DNA of 64,000 nucleotides. Origin: Candidatus Saccharicenans sp. (lineage in GTDB: Bacteria; Acidobacteriota; Aminicenantia; Aminicenantales; Saccharicenantaceae). Below the pieces are notes generated by a model. The model did not search any database, was not told the DNA's origin, and saw only the letters and a list, made by a program, of their open reading frames with translations. The position numbers and the translations under genes were made by a program. Positions 60,471 through 64,000 of this stretch are shown here, in pieces. How positions within the stretch are numbered: position 1 is the stretch's first letter; every line of letters begins with the position of its first letter. The stretch spans positions 298,915 to 362,914 of the forward strand of contig JASEIU010000002.1 of assembly GCA_030017715.1 (NCBI GenBank). The letters run 5' to 3'.

Positions 60471-62262
60471 GGTGGTGTTCCTCCTGGTATTTTCGGCCGG
60501 TAAGGGCGCAGGCTTCAGCCAGAGCCTTCTCCAACTCAAAATCCGGTATGAAGTCCGCCTCTTTGTTTATCAAACCTTCGTATATTTCCCGGAAATTGGC
60601 TAAAGTGGTCAGAATCGGGTTGGGCGAAGTCTGGCCCAGGCCGCAGCGGCTGGTTGATTTAATAATTTTGCCCCAGGCTTCGATTTCCCGCAGGTCCTGA
60701 AGGGTTCCGCGGCCGGAAGCGATCTTTTCGAATTTTTTCTTGAGCAGAACATTTCCCGCCCGGCAGGGAACGCACCAGCCGCAGCTTTCCTCAATGAAGA
60801 AATCGAGGAAGTTGCTGACTATAGAGAGCAGGTCGCGGCTGCGGTTGAAGATGATGATCGAACCTCCGGTCGGCAGGTCGGAGAAACAGATTTTTCTTCC
60901 GAAGCCGTTTTCTGAGATGCAGTTTCCGGACGGCCCGCCCACCTGGACGGCCAGGGTATCTCTGGCCCCGGCCATCTCCAGCAGCTCTTTTACTGTCAGG
61001 CCGTACTCCACCTCATATACGCCAGGCCTCTCGCAGTCACCGGAAACACTCAGAAGCTTGGTGCCGGCCGATACCGGAGTGCCCATCGAGCGGAACCAGC
61101 CGGCTCCATGGACAACAATCTGGGTGGCGGTAGCCAGGGTTTCCACGTTATTTACGGTCGTCGGCTGATTCAAGTAACCCTTTTGCACCGGGAAAGGAGG
61201 CCGGTCGCGTGGTTCGCCCCGCTTGCCTTCGGCCGATTCCAGCAGGGCGGATTCTTCTCCGCAGACATAAGCTCCGGCGCCCATTTTGATCTCGATGTCG
61301 AAGGAAAAACTCCGGCCGGCGATATTTTCTCCGAGCCAGCCCTGTTCTCTCATCTTTTCCAGGATGTATTCCAGGTAACGGCGAAGATAGGTGTATTCGT
61401 GCCTCAGATAAAGAATTCCCCGGCGGGCTCCGACCGCATATCCGGCGATAGCCATGCCTTCAAACACCATTTCCGGCCTTTCGGTCAGGATTACCCGGTC
61501 TTTGAAGGTTCCGGGTTCGCCCTCATCGGCGTTGCAGACGACAAAATGTTCTTCGCCCTTCTCTTTGCGGCAGAATTCCCATTTCAAACCGGTCGGGAAG
61601 CCGGCCCCGCCGCGTCCCAGAAGGTTGGCTTTCTTGACCTCGTCTATCAGGCATTCAGGAGTCATTTCCAGAGCTCGGGTGAGGCCTTTTCCGGGAGCAT
61701 AATCGCCGAAAATTACCGGACCTCTTCTTCTGATGTTATTGCTGACCATTGCCCGGATGAGCTCGTGGGCGTTAGCTCCGTCCCCGTATTCTTCAACCAT
61801 ATTCTCGACGGGCCGGCCTTCTTTCATCCAGCCGACGATTTTATTCACCTTTTCGGGTGTCAGGCAGGTAAAAACCGTCCCGTTGATGATGGCCGCGGGT
61901 TCCTGGTCGTTCATCCCGATGCAGGAGGTGTCGAGCAGGGTAACCAGGCCGTCGGGAGAAGTCTGACCCCAGAGACAGCCGGTTTCCTGTTCAAACGCCC
62001 GCAAGACCCCCTCTCTTCCGAACATTTCTGCAGTGATCGAATTGTTCAGGTAGACGACATATTTGCCGAGCGGCCGGTCCGAGAGAAAGTGATAGAAACT
62101 GATAACGCCTTCAACTTCGGCCGTGGAGAGGCCCAGATTTTCGACCACAGCCGGGACGGCTTTTCCGGGGATGAACCCTTCCGCCCGCTGGATTTCTTTC
62201 AGGATGTCAATCAGCCGGGTTCTGTCTTTTTTGTATTTTCTCAGTATGTCTCTATAACTCAT
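60463..62262 (-). CDS. hoxF: Hydrogenase diaphorase flavin subunit, NuoE-NuoF fusion
   Basis: Transfers electrons between NAD(P) and the iron-sulfur chain. 599 residues. Residues 1-150 are a NuoE-like domain, but the usual four cluster cysteines are not there: only C96, C114 and C133 remain, at other positions. The NuoF part has the FMN/NADH site (LLGRGGAGFPTGLKWEFC, NADEGEPGTFKDR, MGAGAYVCGEESALLESAEG) and the [4Fe-4S] ligands (EESCGWCVPCRAGN, TSRCGLGQ). AAAGGGGA precedes the ATG. First gene of the hydrogenase operon. Confidence 0.93.
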   Translation of the reverse strand: MSYRDILRKYKKDRTRLIDILKEIQRAEGFIPGKAVPAVVENLGLSTAEVEGVISFYHFLSDRPLGKYVVYLNNSITAEMFGREGVLRAFEQETGCLWGQTSPDGLVTLLDTSCIGMNDQEPAAIINGTVFTCLTPEKVNKIVGWMKEGRPVENMVEEYGDGANAHELIRAMVSNNIRRRGPVIFGDYAPGKGLTRALEMTPECLIDEVKKANLLGRGGAGFPTGLKWEFCRKEKGEEHFVVCNADEGEPGTFKDRVILTERPEMVFEGMAIAGYAVGARRGILYLRHEYTYLRRYLEYILEKMREQGWLGENIAGRSFSFDIEIKMGAGAYVCGEESALLESAEGKRGEPRDRPPFPVQKGYLNQPTTVNNVETLATATQIVVHGAGWFRSMGTPVSAGTKLLSVSGDCERPGVYEVEYGLTVKELLEMAGARDTLAVQVGGPSGNCISENGFGRKICFSDLPTGGSIIIFNRSRDLLSIVSNFLDFFIEESCGWCVPCRAGNVLLKKKFEKIASGRGTLQDLREIEAWGKIIKSTSRCGLGQTSPNPILTTLANFREIYEGLINKEADFIPDFELEKALAEACALTGRKYQEEHHHA

Positions 62263-62553
62263 ATAAATCCCCTTTATTAAATAGAATTATTTATATCATA
62301 AATTTATTAATTTATAAACTTAAAAAGAAGCCTGTTTTTACGCCGGCGGGGATAATTACTGGTCGAATATCTCCGTTCCCGGCCTCTTTGGGCCCGCCGG
62401 GCGACAATTTTGCCGCCGGCGATGGGGACAGCGATGGTCGAGGCAGAAGCCGGCGGCAGCCGCCCCCTCCATATTAGCCAGCGCAAAAACAGATTGGCCG
62501 TATCGACAGGGGTTATCTTGTGGAATTCCGGCTTATTTTCTATAATGCTAAGC
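62263..62553. other. Divergent intergenic region between hoxF and gatC
   Basis: 291 bases. The hoxF side (62263-62330) is strongly A+T rich and probably holds its promoter, though several -10-like boxes compete. The middle is GC rich with GCCGGCGG-type inverted repeats (around 62340-62460). The right end holds the gatC promoter. No gene is supported here. Confidence 0.5.
62518..62546 (+). promoter_or_regulatory. gatC promoter with consensus -10 next to the ATG
   Basis: TTGTGG (62518-62523), 17 bases, perfect TATAAT (62541-62546), then seven bases to the gatC ATG at 62554. No Shine-Dalgarno is present. Confidence 0.65.
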
Positions 62554-62835
62554 ATGAAAGTTGACCTTGAACATCTCAGCCGCCTGGCCTGTCTGGAGCT
62601 GACAGAGGAAGAAAAAGACCTTCTGCCCGCTCAGATGGAAAAGATAATTGACTGGGTCGGGCAGCTTTCCAGTCTGGCCACCGGCGAGGAAGAAGAAGAG
62701 GCCTCGCCGGGTTTTACTCTGCGGCTGCAGGAAGACGAGATTCAACCATCCCTGCCCCAGGCCGAGGTTCTGGTAATGGCCCCGGATAAACAGGGGGATT
62801 TCGTCAAAGTGCCGAGGGTGTTAAAAGAAAAATGA
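62554..62835 (+). CDS. gatC: Asp-tRNA(Asn)/Glu-tRNA(Gln) amidotransferase subunit C
   Basis: The small subunit of GatCAB, which amidates mischarged tRNAs. 93 residues. MKVDLEHLSRLACLELTEEE is the family start, and the C-terminal DKQGDFVKVPRVLKEK is also typical. I chose ATG 62554 from the homology start and the promoter position; an ATG three codons upstream would overlap the -10 box. It overlaps gatA by four bases. Confidence 0.93.
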   Translation: MKVDLEHLSRLACLELTEEEKDLLPAQMEKIIDWVGQLSSLATGEEEEEASPGFTLRLQEDEIQPSLPQAEVLVMAPDKQGDFVKVPRVLKEK

Positions 62836-64000
62836 ACTACCCTGAACTTGGCCTGAGGGAAGCGGTTGACCTGGTCAGGCAAGGCCAGCTTAAAGCCGCA
62901 GAAATAGTCGAATCCTACATCAGCCATATAGAATCGACCGACGGAAAAATCAGAGCTTTCCTGACTACCACCTTTGACCGGGCGCTGGCCCGGGCCAGAG
63001 AAATTGACGGCAAAAAAGAAAAAGGCCGACTGGCCGGGGCGGTGGTGGCCGTCAAGGACAACATCGTCACCCGGGGCATCAGGACGACCTGCGGCTCCAG
63101 AATCCTGGAGAACTTTGTGCCGCCGTACGATGCCACGGTGGTCGAGCGCCTGGAAGCTGAAGATGCCATCATCATCGGAAAAACCAACCTGGATGAGTTT
63201 GCCATGGGCTCTTCGACCGAAAACTCAGCCTTTTTCCCCACCAGGAATCCCTGGGACCCGGAAAGAGTGCCGGGTGGTTCCAGCGGCGGGTCGGCCGCGG
63301 CAGTGGCTGCGCTGGAGGCCATGGCGGCTCTGGGCTCTGATACCGGCGGCTCGGTCCGGCAACCGGCCGCTTTTTGCGGGATCGTCGGATTGAAGCCTAC
63401 CTACGGGCGGGTTTCAAGGTACGGTCTGGTGGCTTTCGCCTCGTCCCTGGACCAGATCGGGCCGCTGACCCGTTCGGTCGAAGACTGCGCTCTAATAACC
63501 TCGGTCATGGCCGGTTTTGATGCCCGGGATTCAACCTGTGCCGAGATTCCCGTCCCCGATTATTCAGCTGACCTGCGGGAGATTCCGGGCAGGATAAAGG
63601 TCGGTCTGCTGGGCGAGACTTCTTTGAAAGGCCTTCATCCCGAAGTTGCCGCCAGCTACCTCCGGATTCAGGAGATGCTTGCCGGACTGGGCCTGGAAAT
63701 TGTTCATCTGGATTTTCCGTCCTGGGAAGTAGCCCTGCCCTGCTATTACATAATTGCTCCTTCTGAAGCCAGCTCAAACCTGGCCAGGTACGATGGCGTC
63801 CGCTATGGCTTGCGGATTGAAGCCGGAGAACTGGCTGACATGTATGTCAAAACCAGGACCGCCGGTTTTGGCAGCGAAGTTAAGAGAAGAATTCTGCTGG
63901 GCACATTTGCCCTCAGTTCCGGCTACTACGACGCTTATTATGTGAAAGCTTCCAGAGCCCGCCGGGCCATCGCCGGGGAACTAAAAGCGGCTTTTGACCG
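62832..64000 (+). CDS. gatA: Asp-tRNA(Asn)/Glu-tRNA(Gln) amidotransferase subunit A, N-terminal part (runs off the right edge)
   Basis: The amidase that releases ammonia from glutamine for transamidation. About 389 residues are visible. Amidase-signature motifs: GAVVAVKDNIVTRG (catalytic Lys), PGGSSGGSAAAVAALEA and GSDTGGSVRQPAAFCGIVG (cis-Ser and nucleophile Ser), then GLKPTYGRVSRYGLVAFAS. No stop before the window ends. The gatCA order suggests gatB follows or lies elsewhere. Confidence 0.96.
   Translation, partial: MNYPELGLREAVDLVRQGQLKAAEIVESYISHIESTDGKIRAFLTTTFDRALARAREIDGKKEKGRLAGAVVAVKDNIVTRGIRTTCGSRILENFVPPYDATVVERLEAEDAIIIGKTNLDEFAMGSSTENSAFFPTRNPWDPERVPGGSSGGSAAAVAALEAMAALGSDTGGSVRQPAAFCGIVGLKPTYGRVSRYGLVAFASSLDQIGPLTRSVEDCALITSVMAGFDARDSTCAEIPVPDYSADLREIPGRIKVGLLGETSLKGLHPEVAASYLRIQEMLAGLGLEIVHLDFPSWEVALPCYYIIAPSEASSNLARYDGVRYGLRIEAGELADMYVKTRTAGFGSEVKRRILLGTFALSSGYYDAYYVKASRARRAIAGELKAAFD

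Noticed and set aside
60471..60539. hoxU starting upstream at 60539.
   Set aside because: That extension lies inside hoxF; AGGAGG and family alignment support the ATG at 60470.

Overview
The window looks like the chromosome of an uncultured, free-living bacterium, probably Gram-negative. Core genes are bacterial (ZapA, IF3, L20/L35, type III pantothenate kinase, DnaE, GatCA), several proteins carry Sec signal peptides, and a secreted six-bladed propeller is present. The combination recalls candidate phylum Aminicenantes (OP8) or relatives near Acidobacteriota, but that placement is an inference and was not tested. The cas region and the 54-56 kb cassette are visibly richer in A+T than the housekeeping blocks.

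Layout. (1) 1-12.5 kb, all minus strand: tRNA-Val(GAC), thrS, infC, rpmI, rplT, pheS, pheT, a ZapB-like coiled coil, zapA, rny, ymdB, xseA, xseB, ispA and the start of dxs. This is a tightly packed translation, cell-division, RNA-decay and isoprenoid cluster. infC appears to start at AUU and runs 104 nt into rpmI. (2) 12.9-32.1 kb, plus strand: a composite CRISPR-Cas locus. Cas6 and a Cas3 with its HD domain at the C-terminus come first. A type III-C effector follows (Cmr1, a Cmr6-like RAMP, the Csx11-type Cas10, Cmr4, Cmr5, a Cas5-like RAMP). Then come a type I-A-like Cascade (Cas8, Cas11, Cas7, Cas5), Cas1-Cas2-Cas4, and one array of 43 repeats. (3) 32.1-38.2 kb, plus: a small phosphodiesterase, then a cyclic-2,3-diphosphoglycerate-synthetase-like GTPase, carbamate kinase, ornithine carbamoyltransferase and a large unrecognised protein. 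(4) 38.3-52.3 kb, minus: a SelB relative without a GTPase domain, RNase R, a hypothetical, coaX, birA, valS, a degenerate receiver protein, dnaE and guaA. (5) 52.4-56.1 kb: a scrambled segment. It holds a second, truncated copy of the hypA 3' end, a broken IS110 element with a structured 5' noncoding region, and a plus-strand cassette encoding a membrane protein, a secreted beta-propeller and a six-cysteine secreted peptide. (6) 56.2-62.3 kb, minus: a complete NAD(P)-linked [NiFe] hydrogenase operon hoxF-U-Y-H with its maturation protease, hypB and hypA. (7) 62.5-64 kb, plus: gatC and the start of gatA.

Three first-in-operon genes (guaA, the phosphodiesterase gene and gatC) have a near-consensus -10 box ending 6-7 nt before the ATG, with no ribosome-binding site. 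This suggests leaderless transcripts. The most novel regions are the III-C/I-A hybrid CRISPR locus, the rearranged hypA/IS110/secreted-peptide segment, and the diphosphoglycerate-synthetase-like operon.
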